A program made the translations under genes and the position numbers. Shown piece by piece: positions 39,344 through 49,494 of a stretch of 64,000 nt of DNA. Position 1 is the first letter of the stretch. The number at the start of each line of letters is the position of its first letter. The notes below the pieces were generated by a model. That model was not told the DNA's origin. It did not search any database and saw only the letters and a program-made list of their open reading frames with translations. This DNA comes from an uncultured Porticoccus sp. (GTDB taxonomy: Bacteria > Pseudomonadota > Gammaproteobacteria > Pseudomonadales > Porticoccaceae): NCBI RefSeq assembly GCF_913061305.1, contig NZ_CAJXST010000010.1, positions 27,444 to 91,443 of the forward strand, written 5' to 3'.

Positions 39344-42160
39344 ATGAAAAAGCTACAGATGTTTCTCCGCTGGAGTCTGATCAGCGTTGCGCTGCTGGTA
39401 GTTGTGGTGCTTTCACTGCTGCCGTTTATGATTCGCTGGCAAGGCACTGTCTGGCTTGAGCAGCAAGGGCTGGATGCCGATATCGGTTATGTGGAAATCC
39501 GCCCGATGCTGGGCACGGTGCAAGTGAACAACGTCCACATCCAGTCTCCCGACGGTGAGCGATTGATACTCGACCAGCTGTTGTTCGATATTGCCTGGAA
39601 CCCCCTCTTTGAAAACAGCCTGGACATTGAAGAGGTATCCATTGAAGGGTTGACGCTTGATCTGGCGATGACGCCTTCCGGTCTGCGTGTGGGCGGTATC
39701 CCATTGCCCACCGACGAGGCCGCGCCGGATACAGCGGGCCCGCCACTGTTTGAGCGATTGGCGCTGGATCAGTTTCAGCTTCGCGATCTGACATTTTGTT
39801 ACCTCCCGATGAATGAGCGCGGTGAACAGCAGGCGAACCAGTGTGCCGGGCTGGATGCATTGCGGCTCAGTGACCTCACCATAGCATTGGGTGAGATGCC
39901 CTCACTGTCGCTGCCCGGCGTATCACTCCGTGGGCTGCGCTGGTTTGACCGGCTTGACCCCCTGCAACTGGCGGCGGTCGAGTCACTGTCCGTCACCGGT
40001 CTGAGCAGTCCCGATATGACTCGCTGGCAGTTGGAGACGGTCAATCTTCAGTCGCTGGCTCTGTTGCCGGGGGACACGCCTGCCGTGCAACTGAATGAGC
40101 TGGTGTTGACCGGTTTCAACCTTGCGGAAGATGTGGAACTGAATTCCGTATCGCTTGATGCCCTTGCTGTCGGGCTGGCACTCGACCAGACCAATGGTCT
40201 GACATTTGCGCCGGCACTGCTGAAACGCGTGGGCCAGCTCTCGCCCGAGACCGCTTCCCAGGGGGCTGTCGATGCGAGTGGCGAGGCAGACGACAGGCAG
40301 ATCAGGCTGAAGCAGTTTGCCCTGCGGCAACTCGACATTGCGGCTGACCGACCACTATTGTCTGCCGGCAAACTGCGGTTCAGCGATATGCGGTTGGCAG
40401 GTGCAGCGGTGGCGGTGGATACCCTGGCCCTCGGCCATCTCAACCTGCTCCCCGGTGCAGAGGAGGCACTGGCGTTGGACAGTCTTGAGGTGCGGGGGCT
40501 TGATGTGAACCGGGATGTCGCTATCGCCGGACTGACGCTGGGCGACCTTCAGGTGCGCCTGGAGACCGGCCCGCAGGGTGCACTGGTGTTTGCTCCGGCG
40601 TTGATCAATCAGCTTGCGCTGACGCCGGAAAAAAATGATGGTGTCGCGGAGGGTGTTGAACCGCCAGCGGAGGAACCCGTTGCCATGGGTTTTGAGATGG
40701 GTGATCTGCAACTGGGATCGCTGGCCGTTTTCGCCGATCGTGAGTTACTGTCGCTCGATGCGCTCGGTCTGCAACAGTTGAAACTTGCCGGCGATCAGGT
40801 CGAGCTGGCCCGGCTGGAGGTGTCCACGGTGGATTTTCTTGCGCCCGCCCCGGGTACCGCCAAGGTGAGTCACTATGTGCAAATCCCCCGGTTATCCCTG
40901 GACAACCTGGCAAAAAATTCCGGTACGCTCAGTCTCGGGAAACTCCAGATAGACGATCCCGAGATCTTTGTGCACCGCAATGCCGATGGCATGCTGTCGA
41001 TGTTCAGCGAGCTCGCCGTTTTGCTGGGGCAGGATGACGAGCCGGCTGCGGGTGGGTCAGAGGATTCTGCACCGCAACCCGCCACAGAAAACGCGCCGCC
41101 GTTAAAGCTGCAACTGGCGTCTCTGACGATTGGCGAGCAGGGCCGGTTGCACGTATTGGACGAAAGTGTGTCGCCGCCGCTGGATCAACACTTTACTGAC
41201 GTTGATGTAAGGGTCAGCCATCTTGGCGGTGACAGACCTGATACCTCTGCTGATGTGAATCTGAATATGGCTCTGAATCAGTTTGGTGCGCTGTCCCTGG
41301 CAGGCCAGATTGCCCCCTTTGGCGACACCATAAGCACAGATCTCGAAGGGGAGATCAAAGGCATTGATGTGCGCGACATTTCCGGTTACGCAAAAAAATT
41401 CAGCGGTTATCACCTCGACCAGGGGCTGGTAGATGTCGACATGAGTGTCGATATTCTTGAAGATACCATTGATGCGGTGGTCACCACCCGCTTCCACAAG
41501 CTGCAGGTATCACCGGTGAGCAAAGCCGACCTTGAAGCGGGTGCCGCTGAGCTGGGCGTACCGCTGGAGTTCGCTCTGTCATTGTTGCGCGATAAAAATG
41601 GCATGATCGAATTGAAGCTGCCGATTAGCGGCAATATCAATTCGCCGACTTTTTCCATCAGGCATATTGTCAACAAGGTCATGTTCAAGGTGATTAAAGA
41701 GACGGTGATCAATTATTACCTGCCTTTTGGGCTGGTGGTGAAGACGTTGGTTGGCGACAGCCTGGCCGGGATGGGGTTTGAGCCGGTGGTCTTTGCGCCG
41801 GGTACGGCGGCATTGGATGATGCCGGCGAGGCTAATCTCAACCGTCTCTCGGACATGCTGCAAAAACGCCAGCAGCTGCAATTGGTGTTCTGTGCGCCCG
41901 CTACCCTGCAGGACTGGGCCGCGCAATTTTCACCGGATGAGCTGGCAAGTCCGCAGTCATCAGAGGAAAATCCCCCGCCTCCCGACATCACGGCAGAGCA
42001 ATCTGCCGGGTTGGCCGCGCTGGCCAATCAGCGCACCGCAGCCGCCAAGCAGTACCTGATTGATCGGGGTATTGATCAGGGGCAGATGGTCCTCTGTACT
42101 GGAAAACTTGATCAGACCAGTACCCTGCGCCCGGAGATGTCCATTACCGTTGGCCAGTAA
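39344..42160 (+). CDS. DUF748/AsmA-like envelope protein with OmpA-like C-terminus
   Basis: 938 aa. An N-terminal membrane anchor (about residues 9-30) precedes a long periplasmic region of repeated beta segments with [17 protein letters not shown] and [17 protein letters not shown], typical of DUF748/AsmA-like bridge proteins that are linked to lipid transport. The last 110 residues, [20 protein letters not shown] to [17 protein letters not shown], recall an OmpA-type peptidoglycan-binding fold but with a long Pro-rich insert. Shine-Dalgarno GGGGAG stands eight bases before the ATG. It sits between parE and parC with the same orientation. Function inferred only from family. Confidence 0.77.
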   Translation: MKKLQMFLRWSLISVALLVVVVLSLLPFMIRWQGTVWLEQQGLDADIGYVEIRPMLGTVQVNNVHIQSPDGERLILDQLLFDIAWNPLFENSLDIEEVSIEGLTLDLAMTPSGLRVGGIPLPTDEAAPDTAGPPLFERLALDQFQLRDLTFCYLPMNERGEQQANQCAGLDALRLSDLTIALGEMPSLSLPGVSLRGLRWFDRLDPLQLAAVESLSVTGLSSPDMTRWQLETVNLQSLALLPGDTPAVQLNELVLTGFNLAEDVELNSVSLDALAVGLALDQTNGLTFAPALLKRVGQLSPETASQGAVDASGEADDRQIRLKQFALRQLDIAADRPLLSAGKLRFSDMRLAGAAVAVDTLALGHLNLLPGAEEALALDSLEVRGLDVNRDVAIAGLTLGDLQVRLETGPQGALVFAPALINQLALTPEKNDGVAEGVEPPAEEPVAMGFEMGDLQLGSLAVFADRELLSLDALGLQQLKLAGDQVELARLEVSTVDFLAPAPGTAKVSHYVQIPRLSLDNLAKNSGTLSLGKLQIDDPEIFVHRNADGMLSMFSELAVLLGQDDEPAAGGSEDSAPQPATENAPPLKLQLASLTIGEQGRLHVLDESVSPPLDQHFTDVDVRVSHLGGDRPDTSADVNLNMALNQFGALSLAGQIAPFGDTISTDLEGEIKGIDVRDISGYAKKFSGYHLDQGLVDVDMSVDILEDTIDAVVTTRFHKLQVSPVSKADLEAGAAELGVPLEFALSLLRDKNGMIELKLPISGNINSPTFSIRHIVNKVMFKVIKETVINYYLPFGLVVKTLVGDSLAGMGFEPVVFAPGTAALDDAGEANLNRLSDMLQKRQQLQLVFCAPATLQDWAAQFSPDELASPQSSEENPPPPDITAEQSAGLAALANQRTAAAKQYLIDRGIDQGQMVLCTGKLDQTSTLRPEMSITVGQ

Positions 42161-42204
42161 TCCATAACCGCAAACCCGTTGTCACCGCACGAGCAGTAAA
42201 ATTT

Positions 42205-44460
42205 ATGACAGAGACCACCATCATTAATCCGGCGATTGAACAGATACCGCTGCGCAGCTATACCGAAAAAGCCTACCTTGATTACTCCATGTATGTGATT
42301 CTCGATCGGGCATTGCCGCATATCGGTGATGGCCTGAAGCCGGTTCAGCGGCGAATCATCTATGCCATGAGTGAACTGGGGCTCAAATCCACGGCCAAGC
42401 ACAAGAAATCCGCCCGCACTGTGGGTGACGTCATCGGTAAATTCCATCCCCATGGGGACAGCGCGGCTTACGAGGCGATGGTATTGATGGCGCAACCGTT
42501 CTCCTACCGCTACCCACTGGTGGACGGCCAGGGTAACTGGGGCTCCTCCGATGACCCAAAATCCTTTGCTGCAATGCGTTATACGGAATCGAAGCTGGCG
42601 CATTTTGCCGAGCTGCTGTTGGCGGAATTGGCCCAGGGCACGGTTGACTGGAAAGCCAATTTTGACGGTACCCTCGATGAGCCCATTACACTGCCGGCCC
42701 GTGCTCCCCATGTGTTATTGAATGGTACGACCGGTATTGCCGTGGGCATGGCCACAGATATTCCACCGCACAACCTGCGGGAGCTGATCAGTGCCTGTGT
42801 GCATTTGCTGGATCAGCCCGGCGCTACCACGGCGGAATTGTGCGAGCATATACAGGGACCGGATTATCCCACCGAAGCGGAAGTTATCACGCCCAGGGAA
42901 GACATCCTGAAAACCTATGAAACCGGCCGGGGTAGCCTGAAAATGCGCGCTGTCTGGCAATCAGAACAGGGCGATATTATCGTCACCGGGCTGCCTTTTC
43001 AGGTGTCAGGCGCCAGGGTTCTGGAGCAGATTGCCGCCCAGATGCAGGCCAAAAAGTTGCCGATGGTTGCGGACTTGCGCGATGAATCCGATCACGAGAA
43101 CCCGACCCGACTGGTGATTGTACCCCGCTCCAACCGGGTTGATCTGGACGGGCTGATGCAGCATTTGTTTGCCACCACGGATCTGGAAAAGAACTATCGG
43201 GTTAACCTGAATATGATCGGGGTGGACGGTCGCCCGGAAGTGAAGCCCCTCAATAAAATTCTCACCGAGTGGCTCGCCTACCGCATGGGTACTGTGCGCC
43301 GCCGGTTGCAGTTTCGGTTGGACAAGGTGGATCACCGGTTACACCTGCTGGAAGGCCTGTTGATCGCATTTTTGAATATTGATGAAGTGATTCACATTAT
43401 TCGCAGTGAGGATGAGCCAAAACCGGTATTGATCCAGCGTTTTGGCCTCAGTGATATTCAGGCAGAGTACATTCTCGATACCAAACTGCGCCAACTGGCC
43501 CGCCTGGAGGAAGTTCGCATTCGTGCCGAACAGGAAGCGCTGGCGGCGGAGAAGCTCGAGCTGGAAAAAATTCTCGGTTCCGCAAAGCGTCTCAAGACGC
43601 TGGTGCGCAATGAATTGCTGGCCGTGGCCGATGAATTCGGCGATGAGCGCCGCTCACCGCTGACCCGTCGCGAGGAAGCCAAGGCATTTTCTGAAACCGA
43701 ACTGTTGGTGTCCGAGCCGGTAACCGTGGTGTTATCGGAGAAGGGCTGGATACGCTCTGCCAAAGGCCACGAGGTCGATGGCACATCACTCAGCTACAAA
43801 TCCGGCGATCGCTTTCTCTGTGCGGCCAGGGGGCGCAGTAACCAGTCGGTGGTTTTGCTGGACTCCACCGGTCGAACCTATTCGTTGGCGGCCCACAGCC
43901 TGCCCTCGGCCAGGGGCCAGGGTGAGCCGGTCACCGGTCGCCTCAACCCCCCGTCCGGGGCCGGTTTTGTGAGCGTGATCATGGGCGAGGATTCGCAGCA
44001 GGTGCTGATGGCAACTGATGCCGGTTACGGTTTTATGGCCAATCTGGCAGACCTGCACAGTAAAAACCGGGCGGGTAAAACGACCCTGACGATTCCCAAG
44101 GGCGGTCGAGTCATAAAACCGGTGGCGATTTCTGACCGTGAAAACAGTCTGGTGGTGGCCGTCAGCAACGAGGGCCGTATGCTGGCGTTTCCGTTGGCGG
44201 AACTCCCCCGCCTGGCGCGAGGCAAGGGAAACAAGATACTCAGTATTCCCTCCTCCCGAGTTCAGTCCCGGGAAGAGTTTATGGTGGCGGTGGCGGTCGT
44301 GACCCCGGCGCAGCAATTGCTGGTGTTTTCAGGTAAACGGCATCTGAACATCAGGGCCAGCGATCTTGAGCATTACCGTGGAGAGCGGGGCCGCCGCGGC
44401 AACAAGCTGCCCCGGGGCTTCCAGAAAGTGGACAGGGTGGAGGTGGCCGGCAATGATTAG
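42205..44460 (+). CDS. parC: DNA topoisomerase IV subunit A
   Basis: Breakage-reunion subunit, 751 aa (E. coli 752). Catalytic Tyr-126 in [11 protein letters not shown]. The quinolone region [10 protein letters not shown] has Ser-86 and Glu-90, equivalent to E. coli Ser-80 and Glu-84, so it is wild type for fluoroquinolones. C-terminal blades include [15 protein letters not shown]. Start is ATG at 42205. Confidence 0.97.
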   Translation: MTETTIINPAIEQIPLRSYTEKAYLDYSMYVILDRALPHIGDGLKPVQRRIIYAMSELGLKSTAKHKKSARTVGDVIGKFHPHGDSAAYEAMVLMAQPFSYRYPLVDGQGNWGSSDDPKSFAAMRYTESKLAHFAELLLAELAQGTVDWKANFDGTLDEPITLPARAPHVLLNGTTGIAVGMATDIPPHNLRELISACVHLLDQPGATTAELCEHIQGPDYPTEAEVITPREDILKTYETGRGSLKMRAVWQSEQGDIIVTGLPFQVSGARVLEQIAAQMQAKKLPMVADLRDESDHENPTRLVIVPRSNRVDLDGLMQHLFATTDLEKNYRVNLNMIGVDGRPEVKPLNKILTEWLAYRMGTVRRRLQFRLDKVDHRLHLLEGLLIAFLNIDEVIHIIRSEDEPKPVLIQRFGLSDIQAEYILDTKLRQLARLEEVRIRAEQEALAAEKLELEKILGSAKRLKTLVRNELLAVADEFGDERRSPLTRREEAKAFSETELLVSEPVTVVLSEKGWIRSAKGHEVDGTSLSYKSGDRFLCAARGRSNQSVVLLDSTGRTYSLAAHSLPSARGQGEPVTGRLNPPSGAGFVSVIMGEDSQQVLMATDAGYGFMANLADLHSKNRAGKTTLTIPKGGRVIKPVAISDRENSLVVAVSNEGRMLAFPLAELPRLARGKGNKILSIPSSRVQSREEFMVAVAVVTPAQQLLVFSGKRHLNIRASDLEHYRGERGRRGNKLPRGFQKVDRVEVAGND

Positions 44461-44581
44461 CCCCGGTTTGGGCGTGTTGCCCTCACATGGCTGTTTACCA
44501 GCTAAGTGATTTTCATTATATTTAAAACGGTTAGAGCGGGGCTGCGGCCCACCGTATAAATCTTGTCCAGAGGATGAACAG

Positions 44582-44746
44582 ATGGATAATAATAAGGTGT
44601 TGCTGGTTATTGCGTCGCTGTTACTGCCACCACTGGCGGTGTTCCTGAAAAAGGGTGCCGGTAAGGATTTGGTGATCAATATTGTGCTCTGCCTGTGCTT
44701 CTGGGTACCGGGTATCCTGCATGCGCTTTGGGTGACGTTGGCCTGA
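44582..44746 (+). CDS. Pmp3/YqaE-family small membrane protein
   Basis: 54 aa: MDNNKVLLVIASLLLPPLAV, then FLKKGAGKDLVINIVLCLC and FWVPGILHALWV. This is the two-helix Pmp3/YqaE (UPF0057) fold, small plasma-membrane proteins linked to membrane potential and salt or pH stress. LLPPLAVFL and FWVPGILHA are family landmarks. AGAGGA lies seven bases upstream of the start. It begins 121 bases after parC; a TATAAA at about 44558 could be part of a promoter, but no -35 was found. Confidence 0.87.
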   Translation: MDNNKVLLVIASLLLPPLAVFLKKGAGKDLVINIVLCLCFWVPGILHALWVTLA

Positions 44747-44777
44747 ACCGAATATTGGCAGGGGGCAGAAAACCCGC

Positions 44778-44990
44778 ATGGCATTCAGTCAATACAAGGT
44801 GATGGCCATCAGTGAGGGCGCCCTGGGAACGATTTTTCTTGGCGCGTCCGGCTTCCCCCTGAAAAAGATGGAAACGGTCCTCAATGAGCAGGCGGCCGAC
44901 GGCTGGCAACTGGTTTTTCAGGTGGTGGAAAGGCGTCGCCTCTGGCTGTTCTGGGCACGGGAAACCGTCATCGTCACCCTGGGCAAATAA
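44778..44990 (+). CDS. DUF4177 small protein
   Basis: 70 aa, MAFSQYKVMAISEGALGTIF at the start and NEQAADGWQLVFQVVERRR in the middle; the Y-K-V...L-N-x-x-A-x-x-GW-x-L pattern is that of DUF4177. Function unknown; predicted cytoplasmic and possibly membrane-peripheral. It starts 31 bases after the Pmp3-like gene and ends 3 bases before the next. Confidence 0.78.
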   Translation: MAFSQYKVMAISEGALGTIFLGASGFPLKKMETVLNEQAADGWQLVFQVVERRRLWLFWARETVIVTLGK

Positions 44991-44993
44991 CCG

Positions 44994-45380
44994 GTGTCTT
45001 TCCGCGACGAACAATACCGGGAAGACCAGCTTCGCAACCGAATTGCGGAACTCCCCGCAGAGCAGCGCAGGGTTTTTCACGGGCGTATGGCGAGACGTCT
45101 CAAAGATCCGGACAGCTATGCGGTGCTGAACTATTTGTTTATCGCCGGGCTGCACCATTTTTATCTCAGGCGCTGGTTTCGCGGCGCAGTCAATCTGGCT
45201 GTTTTTCTGGCCGGTATGGCCTGCCTGTTCACGGGTCAATGGCGCTGGGGACTTGGTTTGCTGTTCGTGATTACCTTGATTGAATTGCCAGCGCTGTTCT
45301 GTTCTCAGCGCATTGTATTGCGATATAACAACGACCTGGCTGAATCGCAGTTAGCGGAGACTGGTCACAGTCAGAACTGA
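44994..45380 (+). CDS. TM2-like membrane protein
   Basis: 128 aa. A charged N-terminal third (QLRNRIAELPAEQRRVFHGR) is followed by two membrane segments around residues 43-58 and 60-98, with the YLFIAGLHHFYLRRWFRGA pattern of TM2 domains (G-x-H-x-F-Y). Start is GTG at 44994, three bases after the DUF4177 stop. Role unknown; TM2 proteins are small envelope components. Confidence 0.72.
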   Translation: MSFRDEQYREDQLRNRIAELPAEQRRVFHGRMARRLKDPDSYAVLNYLFIAGLHHFYLRRWFRGAVNLAVFLAGMACLFTGQWRWGLGLLFVITLIELPALFCSQRIVLRYNNDLAESQLAETGHSQN

Positions 45381-45403
45381 TTTTTTACTTAATGGAGCGT
45401 GTG

Positions 45404-46210
45404 ATGGAAACGATAGGAAATGCCATTATTTTTTATGGCCTGAAGGTTGTTATGGCAGCCGTTATCTTTTTTGTGGGTAAATTTCTGGCGGGCTGGCTGA
45501 GGGGCCTGGTAGCCGGTTTGATGAAAAAGAAAGACATGGATGTGGCGATTCAGCAGTTTGTCTCTACGCTGGTTTACTACGCACTTCTGACCTTTGTCTG
45601 TATTGCAGCACTGGGTCAGCTGGGTATACACACGGCCTCCCTGGTGGCCGTGGTGGGTGCCGCCGGTCTCGCCATCGGCCTGGCTTTACAGGGCGCGCTG
45701 GCCAATTTTGCCGCCGGTGTCCTGATTCTGATTTTCCGCCCCTTTCGTGTTGAAGACTATATCGAGGCGGCAGGGGTCAGCGGTACGGTGTCGAAAATAC
45801 TGGTGTTTACCACCGAGCTGAACACCCCGGACAACAAACGGATTGTGATTCCCAATGGCCAGGTGATGAGCGGCACCATTACCAACTACTCCACCCACGA
45901 TACCCGCCGGGTCGACCTGGTTATCGGTATCAGTTACGGCGATGACATCGACAAGGCCAAGGCGGTGCTGCGTGAAGTGGTCGAAGCGGATGAGCGTGTG
46001 CTGGCAGATCCGGCGCCGAATATCGCGGTTACCCAGCTGGCGGACAGCAGTGTCAATCTGATAGTCCGGCCCTGGGTTGCCACGGGTGATTACTGGGGGG
46101 TCTACTGGGATCTCACCGAGGCCATCAAGAAACGCCTTGATAAGGAAGAGATTTCCATTCCTTTCCCGCAGCGCGATGTGCATTTGTACCCGGCATCCGA
46201 TAATGCTTGA
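45404..46210 (+). CDS. mscS: small-conductance mechanosensitive channel
   Basis: 268 aa, like E. coli MscS (286). Pore helix AAGLAIGLALQGALANFAAG with the Gly/Ala pattern of TM3, followed by LILIFRPFRVEDYIEAAGVS, the beta-domain hinge, and a cytoplasmic vestibule. Relieves turgor after hypo-osmotic shock. The ATG at 45404 has GGAG six bases upstream; the earlier ATG at 45392 falls on the ribosome site. A terminator follows. Confidence 0.93.
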   Translation: METIGNAIIFYGLKVVMAAVIFFVGKFLAGWLRGLVAGLMKKKDMDVAIQQFVSTLVYYALLTFVCIAALGQLGIHTASLVAVVGAAGLAIGLALQGALANFAAGVLILIFRPFRVEDYIEAAGVSGTVSKILVFTTELNTPDNKRIVIPNGQVMSGTITNYSTHDTRRVDLVIGISYGDDIDKAKAVLREVVEADERVLADPAPNIAVTQLADSSVNLIVRPWVATGDYWGVYWDLTEAIKKRLDKEEISIPFPQRDVHLYPASDNA

Positions 46211-46224
46211 AGGTCAAATGCTGA

Positions 46225-46249
46225 AGGCCCCTGTCAAGGGGCCTTTTTT
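46225..46249 (+). terminator. intrinsic terminator after mscS
   Basis: AGGCCCC stem, six-base loop, GGGGCCT and then six T. Ends the parC-distal small gene run before the GlsB-like gene. Confidence 0.9.
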
Positions 46250-46272
46250 GTTCTATAAATAGAGAGGCACAC

Positions 46273-46521
46273 ATGGGTATTCTTTCCTGGATTGTACTTG
46301 GCCTGGTGGCCGGAATTCTTGCCAAATGGATCATGCCGGGCAGGGATGGTGGTGGGTTTATTCTCACGGTGCTGTTGGGCATTGCCGGCGCTTTTGTCGG
46401 TGGCTGGATTGGTTCGTTACTGGGCTTCGGTGGTGCGGGTGGCTTCAGTTTGGCCAGTATCGCCACGGCCACGGTGGGCGCGATTCTGATTTTGCTGCTT
46501 TACCGGCAGTTGAGAAAATAG
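46273..46521 (+). CDS. GlsB/YeaQ/YmgE-family stress membrane protein
   Basis: 82 aa of nearly pure membrane sequence, MGILSWIVLGLVAGILAKWI then MPGRDGGGFILTVLLGIAGA and GGWIGSLLGFGG. It belongs to the transglycosylase-associated (GlsB/YeaQ/YmgE) family of general-stress membrane proteins. GAGG lies seven bases upstream. A terminator precedes it, so it needs its own promoter, not identified. The older name transglycosylase-associated does not imply enzymatic activity. Confidence 0.88.
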   Translation: MGILSWIVLGLVAGILAKWIMPGRDGGGFILTVLLGIAGAFVGGWIGSLLGFGGAGGFSLASIATATVGAILILLLYRQLRK

Positions 46522-46567
46522 TGAATTCCGGCAGTTGTTCTATTTGGTAAAAACTGAGGAGAACACG

Positions 46568-46966
46568 ATGAAATGCACGATCCTATCTATTGCAATGGTT
46601 GCTTTGCTGGGCACTGGTATTGCGTCGGTGACACTGGCTCAGAAGCCGGAGCATGCCGGAAGTGGCAAAGGTGTTATGAAAGACGAGGCCCCGGTAATCC
46701 GGGAAACGGAACAGTCGCGCGAAAAAAATATGCTCAAAGACATGGAGCAGAAACGGGAGATGACAGAGGAGCAGCGACGACTGCGTGATCCGGACCGCGA
46801 TGAGCATGAACCCAGGGAGGAACGTGACAGGGAAGAGGCCAGGGATATGGAAAAACAGCGGGAGATGAAGGCCGAGCAGCAGCGCAAGGAACTTGGCAAA
46901 GGCTCTGAGCAGGGCCAGGACATGCGCCAGGAGCACAGTCGCAAATGGTGGCGCTTCTGGGATTAA
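46568..46966 (+). CDS. exported Glu/Arg-rich repeat protein, unknown
   Basis: 132 aa. Signal peptide MKCTILSIAMVALLGTGIAS with AxA-like SVTLAQ end near residue 25, then an extremely charged helix-forming region rich in Glu, Arg, Lys and Gln. An internal duplication is visible: DMEQKREMTEEQRRLR (58-73) and DMEKQREMKAEQQRKE (93-108), 35 residues apart. It ends RKWWRFWD, a possible membrane-interfacing tail. GAGGAG six bases before ATG fixes the start; a strong terminator follows. Not recognised; likely a periplasmic coiled coil. Confidence 0.72.
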   Translation: MKCTILSIAMVALLGTGIASVTLAQKPEHAGSGKGVMKDEAPVIRETEQSREKNMLKDMEQKREMTEEQRRLRDPDRDEHEPREERDREEARDMEKQREMKAEQQRKELGKGSEQGQDMRQEHSRKWWRFWD

Positions 46967-46987
46967 TTGCGCCCTTTCCATCCCTGT

Positions 46988-47027
46988 CCCACAGAAAACG
47001 CAGCTGATCGGCTGCGTTTTCTGTGGG
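46988..47027. terminator. bidirectional terminator between the Glu/Arg-rich gene and aceK
   Basis: Perfect 17-bp stem: CCCACAGAAAACGCAGC (46988-47004), loop TGATCG, exact complement to 47027, with A/T-rich core. Serves the convergent plus gene and aceK. Confidence 0.88.
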
Positions 47028-47049
47028 ACATCAATATTTGAATGGGCGA

Positions 47050-48801
47050 TCAGCGGGCGCGATCAAAGCGCCGTTTGCGGCGATAGGGAAATACATCGAC
47101 AATTTTGCCGTTGCGGATCTGTTCCTGCAGCCCCCACCAGAATTCCACATCGTAGATATCGCTGTGGAGCGCCTGAAAGGCTTCCCGGGCAACGGGATTG
47201 CCGGAAAAGAATAACCGGAATTCCTCCGGAAAAATATCGTTGGTTGCCACGGTATACCAGGGGGTGGCTGACATCTCCTCCTCGTCAGTCTTCGGTTGAG
47301 GGATGCGCCTGAAATGACACTCGGTCAATGGGCAGATTTCATCGTAATCGTAAAACACCACCCGGTTGTGGCGGGTGACCCCGAAATTTTTCAGCAGCAT
47401 GTCACCCGGAAAAATATTCGCCGCCGCCAGTTGTTTGATGGCGTTGCCGTATTCCTCGATGATGTTGCAGGTTTGTTGTTCATCGGCTCGCTGCAGGTAG
47501 ATATTGAGCGGTGTCATGCGGCGCTCGGTATAGAGATGCTTGATGATCAGCCGGTCTCCCTCGAAGGTCAGCAGCGAGGGTGCCACTTTCTGTAACTCGG
47601 CGAGCAGTTCGTCGGAAAAGCGATCCACCGGAAACGAAAAATTGGCAAACTCCTGGGTGTCTGCCATTCGCCCGATACGGTCGTGCCGGGAGACCATGTT
47701 GTACTTCTCCCGCACGATTTCGTGGGTGACCTCCTTGGGTGGATCGAAGCGATCCTTGATGATTTTAAAGACAATATCGTAGGACGGCAGCGTGAATACC
47801 GACATCACCATCCCCTTGATGCCCGGCGCAATGACAAACTGATCCTGAGAGTTCCTCAGGTGACTGACAAACTCCCGATAGAATTCCGTCTTGGCGTGTT
47901 TGGGAAAACCAATGGACGTGTAGATTTCGTTGTCGCCCTTGTGGGGCATCAATTGCTTTAAAAAATGCAGATAGAGGTAGGGCAGCGGGGCATCTACCAT
48001 AAAATGGGTTCGGGTAAAGCTGAACACCACGCTCATCTCTTCCTTGTTGAAAATGGCAGTGTCAACAAACAGGCCGCCTTTTTCATTGTTCAGTACGGGC
48101 AGCACCAGTGGAAAAAGCCGGTCGCCGTCGATGATGCGACCGACGATATAGGCCGCCTTGCTGCGATAAAACACCGAATCGAGCGTATCAAATTGCAGTG
48201 CCGAAACCGGATTCTTCAGGTGGGGTAGCAACTGCTCGTTGAATTCCTGAACGATGAAGTTTACATCCCTGGTGAGGTTCTCCGGTGGCGTAGAGAACTC
48301 GGCATCCAGCAGGATCTGTTCAAACACGGCGGCGATATTGTCCATGCCCTCATAGCGCACATAAATGCTGTATTCCGCTTCCGGTATCGACGCCATTTGC
48401 GAAGACAGTACATAGATCAGGTCGTCATCAATCTTGTCGTGATCATTGATGCAGCCAAACACGGAGTTGAAAAAGGTCTCGGCAATTTCGTAATTGGGGA
48501 AGTTAAAAACCAGTTGGGTATAGACGGCCTTTGCCTGGCGCCATAATTCCAGATCGGTAATATCCTTGTTGGTCACGGTGGCGAGCAGCTCCGACACCTG
48601 ACGCACCTTGGCCTTGTAGAGTTCCAGTCGGTCCACGTTGGCGCTTTGCACCGCGTGCCAGTCGGCCTTTTCAAAGCGTGCCTTGGCGCCCAGAGTCATA
48701 TTCAGGTAATCGGCAAAATAGCTGCGAAAGCCATTGAGGATGGTTTTCGCCATCCGCCGGGCAGTGCTGTTGCGAAAAAACCGGGGATCCGGAGCGGTCA
48801 T
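47050..48801 (-). CDS. aceK: isocitrate dehydrogenase kinase/phosphatase
   Basis: Bifunctional enzyme that switches isocitrate dehydrogenase off by phosphorylation so that carbon enters the glyoxylate shunt. 583 aa (E. coli 578). The family start MTAPDPRFFRNSTARRMAKT and the AceK nucleotide-binding APGIKGMVMSVFTLPSYD near residue 320, and KNFGVTRHNRVVFYDYDEIC near the catalytic region (Asp after the DYDE motif), are present. It stands without aceA or aceB. Its start lies 18 bases after the lambda P-like gene, so the three minus-strand genes here may be co-transcribed. Confidence 0.95.
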   Translation of the reverse strand: MTAPDPRFFRNSTARRMAKTILNGFRSYFADYLNMTLGAKARFEKADWHAVQSANVDRLELYKAKVRQVSELLATVTNKDITDLELWRQAKAVYTQLVFNFPNYEIAETFFNSVFGCINDHDKIDDDLIYVLSSQMASIPEAEYSIYVRYEGMDNIAAVFEQILLDAEFSTPPENLTRDVNFIVQEFNEQLLPHLKNPVSALQFDTLDSVFYRSKAAYIVGRIIDGDRLFPLVLPVLNNEKGGLFVDTAIFNKEEMSVVFSFTRTHFMVDAPLPYLYLHFLKQLMPHKGDNEIYTSIGFPKHAKTEFYREFVSHLRNSQDQFVIAPGIKGMVMSVFTLPSYDIVFKIIKDRFDPPKEVTHEIVREKYNMVSRHDRIGRMADTQEFANFSFPVDRFSDELLAELQKVAPSLLTFEGDRLIIKHLYTERRMTPLNIYLQRADEQQTCNIIEEYGNAIKQLAAANIFPGDMLLKNFGVTRHNRVVFYDYDEICPLTECHFRRIPQPKTDEEEMSATPWYTVATNDIFPEEFRLFFSGNPVAREAFQALHSDIYDVEFWWGLQEQIRNGKIVDVFPYRRKRRFDRAR

Positions 48802-48819
48802 GCGATCAGTCCAGCTGCG

Positions 48820-49494
48820 TTATTCATCGAGCTTTAAATCAGCTTTCAGTTCTGCCAGTCGTTGCCGCGACGCCTCGCGACTCAGCGGTGGTTTTTCCGC
48901 AGCTTCCCCTGTGGGATCTGGTAACGCCAGCTGCCGGCCCTTCCCCAGTTCGCGACAGAGCCGCCGGTAGTGATCGAGAAACAGGGGGTAGCTGACTGCC
49001 TCTGCCTCATGGGTTAACAGATACCAGCCAGTGGCCAGCCCGGCGTGATAGACCACCGGGTGAGACCAGTGGTGAGTGGTTTTTGGGGAGGGCGCATTGC
49101 AGGCTTCGAGATACGCACTGCGCGGCGAGGGCAGCCCCGCCGGGTTCTGACAGGCCTCACAACATTGCAGCATGCGATTCAGCGTGGGCAGATAGTCGGA
49201 GGTTTCGATCACCCGTTTGGCGCCCAGCAGAATCTGATCCCGATCGAAGTGTGCCAATGCGTCCAGCCACAGGCGTTTTGCCTGATTGAGCAGATCGGTA
49301 TCGGAGTAGGCACTGTAGAACTGGTTGTGAAAGTTCAGCCGAAACAGGGCGAACACCTGATTGATGGTGTCTACCAGATGTTCCGGCAGGGGTTCTGGGC
49401 GCTCAGGGGGTCGCCCAGCTGCGGTCACTGAGTTCGTCGACGAGGGTGCGACTCCGCGTACTGCCTGGTCGATCAGATCGTTGTTGTTTTCCAT
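48820..49494 (-). CDS. lambda P-like replication protein (putative helicase loader)
   Basis: 224 aa resembling the phage lambda P family of helicase loaders: INQVFALFRLNFHNQFYSAY, then AKRLWLDALAHFDRDQILLG and YLPTLNRMLQCCEAC with an acidic C-terminus EASRQRLAELKADLKLDE. In lambda, P brings DnaB helicase to the origin; in this chromosomal setting it is likely a domesticated loader. AGGA nine bases upstream supports ATG 49494. It overlaps the DnaT-like gene by 92 bases in a different frame, unusually long. Confidence 0.75.
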   Translation of the reverse strand: MENNNDLIDQAVRGVAPSSTNSVTAAGRPPERPEPLPEHLVDTINQVFALFRLNFHNQFYSAYSDTDLLNQAKRLWLDALAHFDRDQILLGAKRVIETSDYLPTLNRMLQCCEACQNPAGLPSPRSAYLEACNAPSPKTTHHWSHPVVYHAGLATGWYLLTHEAEAVSYPLFLDHYRRLCRELGKGRQLALPDPTGEAAEKPPLSREASRQRLAELKADLKLDE

